29,296 nt of DNA from Anaeromyces robustus (lineage: Eukaryota; Neocallimastigomycota; Neocallimastigomycetes; Neocallimastigales; Neocallimastigaceae). How positions within the stretch are numbered: position 1 is the stretch's first letter; the number at the start of each line of letters is the position of its first letter. The notes under the pieces were generated by a model. It saw nothing but the letters and a program-made list of their open reading frames with translations. It did no database searches and was not told the origin of the DNA. Positions 1-14,288 of the stretch are shown here, one piece after another. The stretch is from the NCBI GenBank assembly GCA_002104895.1, contig MCFG01000227.1:82501-111796 (forward strand), given 5' to 3'. Position numbers and translations under genes: made by a program.

Positions 1-1258
1 GTTTTTTTTTTTTATCAACAAGGATTTTCTTTTATATATATTTTTAATTTTTTTAATAAAAAATAATATAAAAAGAAAAAAAAAAAGATTAGAAAAAACA
101 TACATTTTTCATATATATTTTTGAAATTTTAACATAAACATTTATTTTGTATCCAATGATAACCGACTTTATATTAAGAATATTTACCCATAATAATAAG
201 TAAAACAAATATAAAAAAAAAAAAAAGAAGGAATAAATACTAACTATAATAATTATTATTGATAGTATTGTATTGTAGGTTATATATTATTACCAAAAAA
301 AAAAAAATAGACATAAAAATAATATATAAAATTAAAATTTTAAAAAAAAAAAAGAATTCAATAATATTTTTTTTAATATTTTTAATATCTTCTACCAATT
401 AAATTCATTTAATTCATTGATCACTCTAAAAAATATTTATAATATTTTTAGATAGTATTGTTTTAAAAATATATTTTAATATTAAATCAATATATTCTAA
501 TATATTATATAATATATTAATATTCAATGATTCAAAAAAAAGCCATAATTTTTTTGTTTTAATATTATATATTATAATAAAAAATTATTCATATATATAA
601 TAATATAATAATATAATATAATAAGTAATATATGACAATATATAATATTTAAATTGATTCTTAATCCTTTATGAACTTTATTCCATAATATTTTGATCAT
701 TATTTGAATATTAAATTTTTTTATAATATTTAATATTTAATAATAATAATAAATAGTAATAATAATAATAATTTTATTTTAAAAAAAAAAAAAAATGAGA
801 CATTATTAATTAATATTAAAATTAAATAAATAAATATTAAAATTAAATTAAATAAATAAATAATAAAATTAAATAAATAAACATAAAAATTAAATAAATA
901 CATAATTATATATAAAATTAAAATTAAAATATAAAATTATTCATTCAGATAGGATAATAATTATTTAAAGGACTACAGAAGCAAAGAATTAATTCTTTTA
1001 TAGTATAGAATCAAGCTATTTTAACTTAAAATTATTAATTAATTTATTAATTAATTATTTTGATTAATTAATTTACTACAATTTTGAGTTTTTTTTTTTT
1101 TTTTTTTTTTCTTCTTTATTTTATAACATTTGGAATATTTGTTTGAGCTAATTATAATCGTTTTAATAATCATAAAAGAAAAAAAAAAGATTAAAATATA
1201 TACATATATATATATAATATAAAGATTATTATTAATTATAAAAGAAATTCAACTTAAT

Positions 1259-1375
1259 ATTAACAACTTTTTATATAATTAAAATTATTATTAATAAAAT
1301 ATTAACAACTTTTTATATAATCAAAATTGTTATTAATAAAACATTAACAACTTTATATATATATTTCTTCTTCAA
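1259..1375. repeat. 42-bp tandem repeat, about 2.7 copies
   Basis: Units begin at 1259, 1301 and 1343, each with the core ATTAACAACTTT followed by TATATAAT and an ATTATTAATAAAA tail. The second unit differs from the first at a few bases and the third is shortened. It lies in non-coding DNA and no function is visible. Confidence 0.75.
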
Positions 1376-1602
1376 TATCTTTAATAATAAAATATTAAAT
1401 TAGTTATTTAATATTTAAAAATCTGTTTAAATATTTTTTAAAATATCATCAATTTTTTAAATACAATTAAGAAAAGTTTAATTTTTTTATATAAATTTTT
1501 ATACATTAATTAAAATAATTTATATTTATAGATATTATGAATTCTAATTATTAATGATTAACTATAATATCTTTTATAGAAAAAACTTAAAAAATACAAA
1601 GA

Positions 1603-1738
<136 letters not shown>

Positions 1739-3724
1739 GATAAATCATAATATAAATTAATTATTAATAATAAACTAGGACTATATATCATATTATTATT
1801 ATGTAATTATGTATATTTAATAATAACAACTTTTTTAATTTATAGATATATATATAATTAAATAAATGTATAAATAAATAATAAAATAAATAAATAAATA
1901 TATTAATAAATAAAAAAAAATCACAATTAAATAAATTCTATGTATAATTCAATTTTATAATATAATAAATATTTTATTACAAATAAAAAAATTTTTTTAT
2001 TTTTTTATTTATTTATTTATTAATATTTATAATAAATTATAATAATAAATAATTATTCTTGTTTTTTTATTGTAATTTTTAATTCTAGTTCTATTTTTTT
2101 AAAAAAAAAAAGAATAGAAAAAAGAAATCTTAAGAAGAAGAAGAAGTAGAAGAAGAAAAAAAATATTGATATAAAATAATATTTAATAATTAAAAATACA
2201 ACAACAGAAATAAAAAAAAAACAAAAAATAAAACAAAAATAATACAAAGAAAAAGAAAATAAAAATTAAAAAATTATTAAATTAAAGTTAATCAGTATCA
2301 ATACACTTTTCTTATTTATATATAATTTAAGTCTATTGAATAATGAAGTAGAAAAAAAAATATATATATTTATATATATCCATTTAATATTAAGAAATAA
2401 AAAATAAATAAGTAAATAAAATATTAATAATAAAATTTTTAAGAAAAATTCATAAATATTATTATCATCAATCAATCTTATTATTTATATTTTACACATT
2501 TCTAATTTTTTTGTTTTTTTCTAATCAACAATATTTTTTTACAAACAATAAAAAAAGAGCGATAAATTCAGTCAAATAATTTTAAAGAAAAGATGAATTA
2601 ATTTAAATTACTTAGTAAAATTAATATATAAATTTAACCTTTTTTTTTTATTCAAATATATTGTAAAAATCCTTTCTTTTTTCAATAATTATCTTTTTTT
2701 TTTTTTTGTTATTTAGAATAAATAAAATATAAAATTTATTTATACGTGTCAAAAATTAATACAAGAGGAAAAAAATAAAAAAAAATAAAAAAAAGAGAAA
2801 AGAAAAAAAAAGGGAAAAAAATAATCATATTTATATTATTTGTATATCATTTTGGTAATATATAATAAATAATATTTGGAAATCATCAAATTCCATATTA
2901 AAAGAAACAAACAAAACAAAAAAAAGAGAAATGCTTATTTAATAAAAATTTAAGAAAAAAAATAATATAATCATAATTAATAAACAAAAACAAAAAAAGT
3001 ATATATATAAACATAAAATCAAAATCATAATTAAAAATCACTTTAATTTCAAAAATATACATGTAAATATATATATACATTATATTATATATTAATAATT
3101 TATTAATAATAACAGTTGAAAAAAAAGAGAATAAATTAATAATTAATAGTATAAAAAATATAATATAATTTTCTTTAATCTAGTATTTATTACCTTTTTA
3201 TATAGTTATAATATTATAAAAAGAAGAAGAAAAAAAAAAAAAGAAAGAAAAGAAAAAAAAATAAAAATATTTTCCTTTTTTCTTATAAGAAACACAAATC
3301 AATATTTTTAATTTAAAATCAACACATTCTTACAAGTTCCATTTTTTTTTTGTTTCATTTATCATTCACTATATCATATATTTTCAATTAAAAACCTTTT
3401 TTTTTATAAATATAAATATTAATCAAATTTTATCATTTTAAAATTTCGAAGTTTCCTATATTTCATATTTCACAACTATTTTTATTTTTTTTTTTTTTTT
3501 TTTTTTTACATTTAAAGAAATAATATAATTAAATATATATATATAAATAAAAAAAAATTGTTTTAAAATTTATATTGTTTTGTATATAAAATTTTAAAAA
3601 TTTATAGAAAGTAATAAAAAAAAAAAAATTAATATATATAAACAAAAAAAAAAAAAAAATAGATTTTAATATACATCTTTAAATAATAGAGTAAAATAAT
3701 ATAAAAAATTTGATTCATTCAAAA

Positions 3725-4825
3725 ATGGTCAATTCACTAAGTATGACAACACCGGAAGGTATAAATATCATTGATATCAATGATTGTATTACAGCCAATA
3801 TAATATATATTGAATTAGGTGGACAACGTTTTATGGTAGATTTAGCTATATTACGTTTATTTCCAGAATCTATTTTAATTACTATGTTCCCAACAGGTAT
3901 TCCTTTAGTAAATATTAAACAACAATACAAATCTTTAATTAAATTACAACACTTTTTCCTTAAACTTGCAAGATTACATATACAAACTATTGAAAATTAT
4001 CAATTTGATATTGATGAATTTACTGATGAAAATGAATCCTTTTTAAATCCAGGTTTAACTCCTATGGATGAAGTATTTTTATTATATATTAATTTCGATC
4101 CAAAACTTTTTGAATATTTATATAAATATTTCAGTATAAAATTCACAAAAATGCAATATTTAAAATTTATTGAACAGTATGAAGAAGGTGTAGCTAATAA
4201 TATCGATATGACTGATATTCAACAAATTAAAAATTTATTTTATATCACCATTTCTCAACAAATTATTTTAGTACTTAGAGAAGAAATTGAATTTTTCGTT
4301 ATACCGGCTGTAACTTTAGATTCAACAGAAAATAGAGTAGAACAAACAAATTCAATTATTCATCTTTATAATAAGGATTTATCAAATTTAGAATTCATGC
4401 ATCAATTAAAAAATGTTTGTTCTCAATTTCTTGAAGATCGTAGAAATCTTTTAGTAAAATTAGATAATATTAATGAAGTAGAAGATATTACAAAAGCACA
4501 TATTTATCTTGAAGAATTAGCAAGAAAAAATCAAGATGATGATAAATCTTCTGTTTCAAGTCGTTTTTCAAAATCTTTAACTACTAAAAAACAAAAAAGA
4601 AATTACCCTATCTTAAATACATTAAATATTCTTACTAAAGTTCAAGGTGATTTTACTTGGGGTTATCGTGCTAGAGAAAGTAATAAAACTAAAATTAATA
4701 GTATTGCTATGCTTTTAGTTAATCTTCCACTTTCATCACTTAATGCTAATTATGAATTTGGTGTTGAAGAAGAAGAACAACAACAACAACTTCAAGCTCA
4801 ACAACAAGCACAAGAACAATATGTT

Positions 4826-4856
<31 letters not shown>

Positions 4857-6442
4857 CTTCTAATGATAATGAACCTGTTCAAATTCAACTTCAACCACAA
4901 CCAGAACCTCAAATCCCACAATCATCATTAGCTAATCAAAATAATAATAATAATGGATCAGATATTAATAATAATGAATCAGATAATAATAACAGTAATG
5001 ATAATAATGGATCAGATAATTATAATAGTAATAATGATAATAATGAATCAGATAATAATAATAATAATGATAATAATAATAATAATGGAGAAATAGAAAG
5101 AAATAATAATAAAGATATAAAAGGAAAGGGAAAAGAAGTAGTAGAAGAAGAAAATGAAGAATATGATGAAGAAGAAGACGATGAAGAAGAAGATGAAGAA
5201 ATTATTATTCCACCACGCCCATCACCACCACAACTTGATCATAATAATCGTAGTTTTATTGTACTTAATGATATGAATGATACAAGTTTTGATGGTAATG
5301 AAAATTCAAGATTACTTCATCATAGTAAAAGTAGTAATAATATTCAAACAGGAGGATATGATGGTGAAAATTCAGAACTTTTTGAATCTCATACTGATAT
5401 TTATGAAAATTCTAATATATTTAAATCAAATGCTGAATTTATTTCTAATTCACGTCATTCTTTACCATTAAATGATTCACATCATCTTTTTTATCATTCT
5501 AGTTTAGATGTTGATGGAAGTAGATTAGAAACTGATAGTTTAGAAAGTATGGAAAATCTTGAAAATAAATTAGATATTGATAATATTGATAATATTGAAA
5601 ATAAATTAGAAGAAATACATATGAAATGTTCAGATGAAAATAGTATTATTCTTCATAATAGTATACGTGAAATTGTTAGAAGTAGTAGTAAAGATGAGGA
5701 AAATCTTCAAATTATTAGTTATATTCAAGATGAAGTTTCAGATACACCACATAATAATGATTCTATTAATATAAATACTACTACACTTTCTGCTACTAAT
5801 ACCACAGTTACAACAGATATTATGAATTCCTCACCATTAGCTAATGCTGAAAATGAAATAATTCCAATTGTAGTAGTACCATCTAATGATAAAGGACCAG
5901 TAAGTCCTTCATCAACGATAGCTACTTTTGATGATAATCATGAAGGTGAAGGTGGTAATGAAGAAGGTAATACACAAGAAATTCCTCATCATCGTAATCC
6001 TACTTCTCCTCAAGCAAATATTATTTATAATGGTAGTGATACAGAACAAACTTCTGAAGCTAATGTCACTGATTCTTCATATAATACTACTACAGATGAA
6101 ATGACTAATGAAGTAGTTGTACCAGAATTAAGTAATATGGTTACTCAAGTTGAACCGGAACAAAATTTCAATCAAGAAGCTATGAATAATACTTTATCTA
6201 TACTTCAACCATGTCGTAATTTCTGGTGGGAATCTATTGCACTTCATTTAGAACTTCCAAAAGAAAAATATCAAATTAATGAACATCTTAAACTTGATTA
6301 TTCTGATATAAAAATTACTAATATTTCAAAAGATGAAGTAAAAGAACAAAATTATAATATAGAAGATGGTAAAGCCATTAATTTCATTGATTTAAAATTA
6401 TGGTTAAGAAGACAATGGACTGTAGAATTTTGTGCTGTTTAA
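3725..6442 (+). CDS. Whi2-like BTB/POZ-fold protein with long Gln/Asn/acidic insert
   Basis: Intronless, 905 aa. I chose the ATG at 3725 (AAAA just upstream, MVNSLSMTTPEG) because the in-frame codon at 3710 is TTG. Residues about 20-195 resemble the BTB-like domain of fungal Whi2 proteins: IYIELGGQRFMVDLAIL, then LFPESILITMFPTG, INFDPKLFEYLYKYF and LREEIEFFVIPA. The C-terminus (about 840-905) carries the second block typical of Whi2-like proteins, CRNFWWE and WLRRQWTVEFCAV. Between them lie about 600 residues of low complexity: a Gln tract (nt about 4772-4855), Asn/Asp/Ser repeats (about 4935-5115), an acidic stretch (about 5135-5205), and a Ser/Asn-rich region. Yeast Whi2 works with Psr1/Psr2 phosphatases in stress response and amino-acid-dependent TORC1 control; a similar role here is inference only. 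No membrane segment is seen. A possible AATAAA lies at 6482. The gene is certain; the Whi2 assignment rests on remembered family motifs. Confidence 0.85.
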
Positions 6443-6937
6443 TATTAAAGGAAAAAAGAAAAAAAAAAAAATTTTTTTGAAAATAAAAGAAAAAAAAAAA
6501 AATCAAAATAATTAAATATATATATTTAATTTATATATAACAATAATTTTTCTATTTATATATATATATATAGATATTATACTAATATATCTATGATTAA
6601 TATCTATATAATATTAATAAGTACAAATAAATAGATAGATAGAATATTTCTTATATATTTAAATATTTATTTATTTATTTAATTTATTATTATTATTATT
6701 TTTTTTTTTTTTTATTTTGTTTTTTGTTTTTGTCATTGTTTTTTTTTTTTTTTTTTTTTTTTTAAATAAAAAGCAAAAAAAACAAAAACAAAATAATATA
6801 TTAAAAAATAATAGTAATAATAATAATTTATTTGCAATTATATAGTCTTTTTTTACAGGCATTTTACAAATAATAATAATAATAGTAATAATAATAATTA
6901 AAATATTAGTATTAAATTATTATTATCATCTTTAAAA

Positions 6938-7040
6938 AAACAAACAAACAAACAAACAAACAAACAAACAAATATATAACCAAACCAAAACAAAACAAAA
7001 AAACAAAAAACAAAAAACAAAACAAAACAAAACAAAACAT
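6938..7040. repeat. (CAAA)n / (CAAAA)n repeat
   Basis: About nine AAAC units from 6938, drifting into CAAAA and CAAAAAA units up to about 7040. It lies in the 3' flank of the Whi2-like gene, beyond the likely polyadenylation site. Confidence 0.9.
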
Positions 7041-7965
7041 AAAAAACAGCATTGCTATCTTATATCAATATTTTTTTATACTTTTTTTTTTTTTTTACTA
7101 TAATAAATAAATTTTAATATTTTTTTTTCTTTTTTACTCAATCATTTTTAAAGTATAATTTTGAAAGAAAAAAAAAAAATCAAATTTTTATATATAATCT
7201 ACAATTATTATTGATTAATAGTTTTTTTTTTTTTTTAAGTATAAGTTTTTTTATTGTTCATTTTATTTTTTTTAGAAAAATAAAAAAAAAAAAATTTTTT
7301 TAATATATTATTTCTTTTTATAAAAAAAAGGAAGAAAAAAAGTACTTAAAACTTTCTTTTTTTTTTTTTTTTTATTTTCTTTCAAAATCAAAATTAAATA
7401 AATTTATTTTGTTTATTATAAATATATATATTAATTTTTCTCTATATATATTTATATTTATATAATATAATATTCTTTATTAATAAAAAAATAATAATAA
7501 TAAAAATAAAAAAATAATAAAAATAGTAAAAATAATAAAAATAATAATAAAAATAATGATATATATATATAGAAAAGAAATTATATATATATAAAAAAAA
7601 GAAGTTTAGAAAAATTTCTATAAAGAAGTAAAGAAACAAACAAACAAACCAAAAAAAAAAAAAAAAAATTAGAAAAACTAGAAAAACAAAAAAATTAATA
7701 ATTATAGTATATATCTATTAAAAATATATAGAATAAATAAAAAAAAAACAAAACAATAAGTAGTATTTAGAAAAAAAAATAAAAATATATAATATATAAA
7801 AAATTTTTTTTAAATAAAATAAAATAAAAAATAAAAAATAAAAAATAAAAAAAAAAGAAAAGAAAAAAAAGAATAATAATTAATTAATTAATTAAAGTTT
7901 AATCTCTCTCTCTCTCTCTTTTTTTTTTTTTTGGTATTTTTATTTTTGTTAAAATTAATAACGGT

Positions 7966-8222
<257 letters not shown>

Positions 8223-8347
8223 AAGTTTTTGTATGTAATGTTAGATTTAAAATTTTATCTTCTATTATATATGTTTTCATTTTGGAAAATTTCATTATCT
8301 ATATCATTATTTTAAATATAATTATTATATGTGAAAAATTGGGTATG

Positions 8348-8442
8348 TTATTTTACTTTAATGTTTTTTTTTTATAAATAATTTTTTATTTTAGTTATTT
8401 TACTTAAATGTTTTTTTTTTTATAAATAATTTTTTATTTTAG
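8348..8442. repeat. Direct duplication of about 47 bp
   Basis: The unit runs TTATTTTACTTTAATG, oligo-T, ATAAATAATTTTTTATTTTAG. It appears at about 8348-8393 and again at 8395-8442 with one base change and a longer T run. The copies are immediately adjacent and non-coding. Confidence 0.8.
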
Positions 8443-8655
8443 TTAATATTACTTTATTTTATATTTATTTATTATGTTACATTTTTGATTGACAAATAAT
8501 CTTTTTACTATATTTAAATATAATATCAGAATTATATTACCTATATAGCTTTATACTTTTTATATTTAATTATTAAAATCTATCTTTTTAAATTACATTT
8601 TTATAGTTCATTGGATTTCTTTTTTTTTTTTTGTACTATCATAAAAAATCATAAA

Positions 8656-8684
8656 ATAAATCAATAAATAAATAAATAAATCAA

Positions 8685-8775
<91 letters not shown>

Positions 8776-8777
8776 AT
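8656..8777. repeat. (AAAT)n microsatellite
   Basis: About 120 bp of AAAT/AATA units with two ATCA interruptions near the 5' end. No other content is visible. Confidence 0.95.
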
Positions 8778-9530
8778 TGTATTTTATGATTAAGTATTTA
8801 ATATTTTTTTGTGTGATATTGTGATATTAAAAAAGGAATAATTAAATAATTAAAAAAAATATTATATTTAAAATATATTATCCATATATATTATAATATT
8901 AATGATTATTTAATTTTAAAACACAAAAAAAAATCAGAGAATTAGTATTATTATTATTATTAGTATTATCTAATTAATATAAAAATACAAATACTAATTA
9001 TTAAATATAATAATATAACATTTCTTTTATTCTTTAAAATTTATTTTCAAACTTTTTCTTCACTTCTAAAAAAAAAAATAAAATTAAAATAAAAAAATTA
9101 AAAAAAAGAAAAAAAAAACTAAAATTAAAATAAAAAAATTAAAAAAAAGAAAAAAAAAAAACAACATAAAAAAGAAAAGGTAAATGAAAAGATATATATA
9201 TTATTTTGATAATCATAATAATATAATAGAAAATAAAATAAATAAAATTTATATTTTAAAATAATTAAAATTATGTGTTTAATTTATAATTATTAATCCT
9301 TTTTTTATATATATTATTAAAGAAAAGAAATAAAATAAAAATATTATTAAACATAAAAAAAAAGTAAAAAAAAAAAAAAAAAACAGTAATTAAAAACTAA
9401 AAAGAAAAGAAAAGAAAAAGAAAAAAAAAACATATACAAGAAAATAAAAAATAAAAAAATAATAAAAATATAAAAATAAAATAAAATAAAATAAAATAAA
9501 AATAATATAAAATAAAAATAATATATAAAA

Positions 9531-12500
9531 ATGTATTTTTATTATTTCATTTTCTTAGTAGTAGCTTGTATAGCTATTACATATTTATTTAAACCAAAAA
9601 CAGAAGAAGAAGAAAAAGATAAAAGTAAAACAAATGAAAAAATTAGCAAAGAAAGTAATGAATATCAAAAGTTAAATAAATCTTATTTAATTGTTTATTC
9701 CCTTGTCGTCACTGGTGACTGGTTACAAGGTCCTTATAATTATTCTTTATATCAAAGTTATGGTTTAAGTCTTGCAGAAATTGGTTGGATGAGTGTTTGT
9801 GGTTTCTTATCTAGTTTAGTCCTTGGTACTTATGTTGGTTCTATTGCTGATAAAATGTAAGAAAAAGAAAGAAAAAAAAAAAAAAAAAGGAAAAGAAAAA
9901 GAAGAAGAAATTAAATGAACTCGAAGATTTAAATATGAAATATTTTAATAATTGATAATAAAATATTAAATCAAACTAAATGTCCAATTAAATATATTGT
10001 TATATAATAGAAGGGGGGAATATTGATAATTAAAAACTATAACAACAACAACAACAATTATAATAATAATAATATTTAATGAACTATCTTAATTTAATTT
10101 ATATTTTCTTGGGATAAAGAAAAAACAAGTTTTTTTTCATATAATATCAAACAACAACAACAACAATAATAATAATAATAGTAGTAGTAATAATAATAAT
10201 AACAACAACAACAACAATAATAATAATAATAATAAAATAGTAATAATAGTAATATTATCAGTAAAGCTTAATTTAATTAATAATTCTTTTTATTTTTCAG
10301 TTTGTATATCAATTATTCAACATGCAATATTTAATTATTTTTTATTCAATCTTTTATATATATTATTATTTATTATCTATCATAAATAATTAAAAAAAAA
10401 ATTGATTTAATTTTCAATCATTGGAATATTTAATATCAATAATATATTATTATTATTTAAATATAAATCTAACTTTTCTTTTTTTCCTTTATATTTATTA
10501 ATATATATATATATATATATTTAATAATAAATAATATATATTTTTTTAAACTGATATAATGAATTTTCATAAAAATACTAATACTAATAACATATATAAT
10601 ATTATTAATAAATAATAGTGGTAGAAAGAGAATGTGTGTCTATTTCTGTATTTTATACGGTACTTCTTGTCTTCTTAGATACGTTCCAAATTTCTTCGTC
10701 TTACTTTTCGGTAGAGTTTTAAGTGGTATTAGTACCTCATTATTATTCTCTGTAAGTATTTTTATATGATTATTAACTTATTTTATAAATCATATTAAAA
10801 TATTAAAAAAAAAAAAAAGATATTATGAATATTCAATAATAATAAAAATTTATTATTATTATATAATTAAATGATTCTAAATTTTTATTAAAAATAAAAT
10901 AATAAAAATAAAAAAAATAAAGTGTTTCGAATCATGGTTAATTAACGAACATAATTCAAAAGGATTTGCTAGTTCTCTTCTTTCTAACACTTTAACTTGG
11001 GCTGCTTTCTTAAATGGTTTAACTGCTATTATTTCAGGTAATATACTAAAAAAAAGAAAAAAAAAATAAATAGATAATATTTAATTATTATATATATTTA
11101 AAAAAAATACATACATATATATATTATTTCTAAATAATTTTTCAATTTTATATTATTATTATTATTTTTTTTTTAAAATTCATATTATATATATATATAT
11201 ATATATATATAAAGGTTTAATTGGTAATGTAGTTGTAAGCTACTTCAGTTATGCTGCTCCATATGGTGTTGCTGTTATCTTCTTTGCTATTAGTGGTGTT
11301 TACATTCAATTGAATTGGAATGAAAACTATGGTGATACAAATAATAAGGTATATATGTATTTTTTTTTTTTTTTATTTTAACATAACATTAAATATCATT
11401 TACATTATGAAATGAAATGAAACAATATATATATATATATAAATACTTACAAAATTTCATATTATATTATATTATATTATCATTATCATATTATCAATAT
11501 ATTATTTTATTTTATTTATTTTAATAGAAGGATGATGATAAGAAGGAAGAAAAGAAATCTTCTTCTGCTCTTGTTGAAGGTATCAATGTTATCTTAAAAG
11601 GTAAAATATGAATATCTTTATTATTATTATTATTTTATTATATATAATTTATATCCTATTTGTTAAATATATAAATATATAATATTATGTAATATGGTTA
11701 AATTAAATATTTTTTTTTTCTATCTTTCTTTCTTTATATATAATATAATATAATATAAAAGATTTCACTATCCTTTCTGTCGGTTTAATTCAATCTTTCT
11801 TTGAAGCTGCTATGTACATTTTCGTTTTCCTTTACTCTCCAATTTTAGAAGAAGCTCACAAATGTAAAATCATAGTAATATATATAATTTAATAATTTAT
11901 AATAAATTATTAACATTTTTTCCATTTTAAAATTACATAATATATTCACAAAAAAAAAAAAAAAAAAAAAAAAAAAAACAAAATTAAATTATAATTTTTC
12001 AAATTTTATAGTAGCTGGACATAAAGATGAATTACCATTTGGTTTAATTTTTGCTGGCTTTATGGTTTGTATTATGATTGGTTCAAGAATTTTCAATATT
12101 TTAATGCAAAAGCAATGGAAGGTTATTACTATTAGTTTACCAATCTTCCTTCTTAGTACTATTTCTATGATACTTCCAATTATTACTATGGTAATTTTTT
12201 TTTTTTAAAAAAAAAAAATAGTAATACATATATAATATAAATTTTAAAAAAAAAATAATTATATATATAATTATAATAATTATTTTTATTTTATTTTAAT
12301 TTTAATTTTTATTTTATTAGAATGAACATATCTTATATTGGACTTTTGCTTTATTCGAAACTTGTTGTGGTATGTTCTTCCCAACTTTAGGTTGTATTAA
12401 AAGTCAAATTATTCCAGAAGAAGTTCGTTCTTCTGTTATGAATCTTTTCCGTGTACCAATGAATGCTATTGTTGTTATTGTACTTCTTATTATCTCTCAT

Positions 12501-12620
12501 CTTAGTCAAGAAACTCAATTCATTATTTGTGCTGTACTTTGTGCTTTATCCTTCCTTCTTTCTTTCAATATTTCACGTAAGGAAACTGCAGGTGTCAGTA
12601 ATGATAAAAAGGATAATTAA
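9531..12620 (+). CDS. mfsd5: MFSD5-type major facilitator transporter (molybdate-anion transporter family)
   Basis: Eight exons: 9531-9856, 10619-10751, 10923-11037, 11215-11348, 11528-11600, 11762-11863, 12012-12190, 12321-12620. All introns are GT...AG and phase is kept, giving 453 aa; human MFSD5 is about 450. An N-terminal hydrophobic helix (residues 2-20) is followed by a charged linker. Then come family signatures GDWLQGPYNYSLYQSYG, IGRKRMCV (the loop 2-3 motif, split by intron 1), CFESWLINEH and a run of membrane helices. A charged cytosolic loop KDDDKKEEKK sits at the middle, as in MFS carriers of 6+6 helices. The second half has LIQSFFEAAMYIFVFLYSP and FFPTLGCIKSQIIPEEVRSSVMN. Algal and human members are linked to molybdate uptake; substrate here is inferred from family only. 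Intron 1 is unusually long (762 nt); the others are about 130-180 nt. AATAAA-like signals follow the stop. The next gene converges on it. Confidence 0.93.
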
Positions 12621-12788
12621 ATAATTATGAATAAAAATAAATAAATAAATAAATAAAAAAAAAATAAAAGTAAGAAAAATAAAAATAAAAATAAAAAACA
12701 AAAATTAAAAAAATAAAAAAAAAAAAAATATATACAAAATAAAAAATGAAAATATTTTCAATAATAACATAATAAATAGAATAAATAA

Positions 12789-12824
<36 letters not shown>

Positions 12825-13599
12825 ATAATATATAATTATTAAAAATAATAATAATATAATAATGATTATATATATATAAAAAAGATAGTTGTTGATTCAA
12901 CTATCTTTTTTTTCCTAATTTTTATTGTTTACAATAAAAAAAATAAAAATAAATAAAGCAACATATAAATAAATTATATATAAAAATAATAATTATAATA
13001 ATAAATAAATAAAAAAAAAAAAAAACTAAAATAAAATAAAAATTAAAAAATATATATATATTTTCTTTCTTTCTTTATTTTTTTTTTTTAAAAATATGTC
13101 AAAAAAAAAAAAAAATGAACGGGGTAATTTTAAAAAATATATATATAAAAAGATATATTATAAAAAATATATAATAATAATAAAAAAAAATTTTTTTTTC
13201 ACTCATTATTCCATGTAAAATGGATATATATTATGTAATATTCTTTCTTTCTTTCTTTTCTATGAACTCTTTTTTTAATTTTTCCAATATATAATATTAT
13301 ATATAACTTTTTTTTTATTATTATTATTAACAAAACACACCTTTTTTAGAAAAAAACTAAAAAAAAACTTACATACTTTAAAACACTATAAATAAATAAA
13401 ATGCAAAACACATAAATAATAAAGACACATATATTGTTTTTTTTTTTTTTTAAATTTTTTTTGAGTTCTTTTTATTTTTTATTTCTTCCTAAGTTTGAAT
13501 GAACTTCAAATGGGAGGAAACGGTTTTAAATAAAAAAAAATCCCCTTTTAAAAGAAATCAGGGTAGGTTATTTACCATTTTAAATACGGAATTAAGTTT

Positions 13600-13615
<16 letters not shown>
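12621..13615. other. Convergent intergenic region (mfsd5 / ubiquitin-S27a 3' ends)
   Basis: No gene is recognised. The first part is A-rich with AAATAAAT runs, presumably the 3' end of mfsd5. It holds a 14-bp-stem hairpin at 12878-12911 and long A runs near 12800-12823. The last 120 bases (about 13495-13615) are clearly less A/T-rich than their surroundings and are discussed in the findings. A frame running 13499-13726 on the + strand is a shadow of the S27a gene and its 3' flank. Confidence 0.7.
12878..12911. terminator. Hairpin between convergent genes (possible transcription end)
   Basis: Perfect inverted repeat: arms AAAAAAGATAGTTG (12878-12891) and CAACTATCTTTTTT (12898-12911) around a six-base loop. 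It lies 258 bp past the mfsd5 stop and about 700 bp from the S27a stop. The structure is seen; a terminator or mRNA 3'-end role is a guess. Confidence 0.35.

Positions 13616-14288
<673 letters not shown>

Noticed and set aside
3710-3724. Upstream TTG start for the Whi2-like protein
   Set aside because: Non-ATG initiation is not supported; the ATG five codons downstream has the usual A-rich context.
4736-5471. Short frames on both strands inside the Whi2-like gene
   Set aside because: They come from reading CAA/AAT/GAA-rich repeats in other frames.
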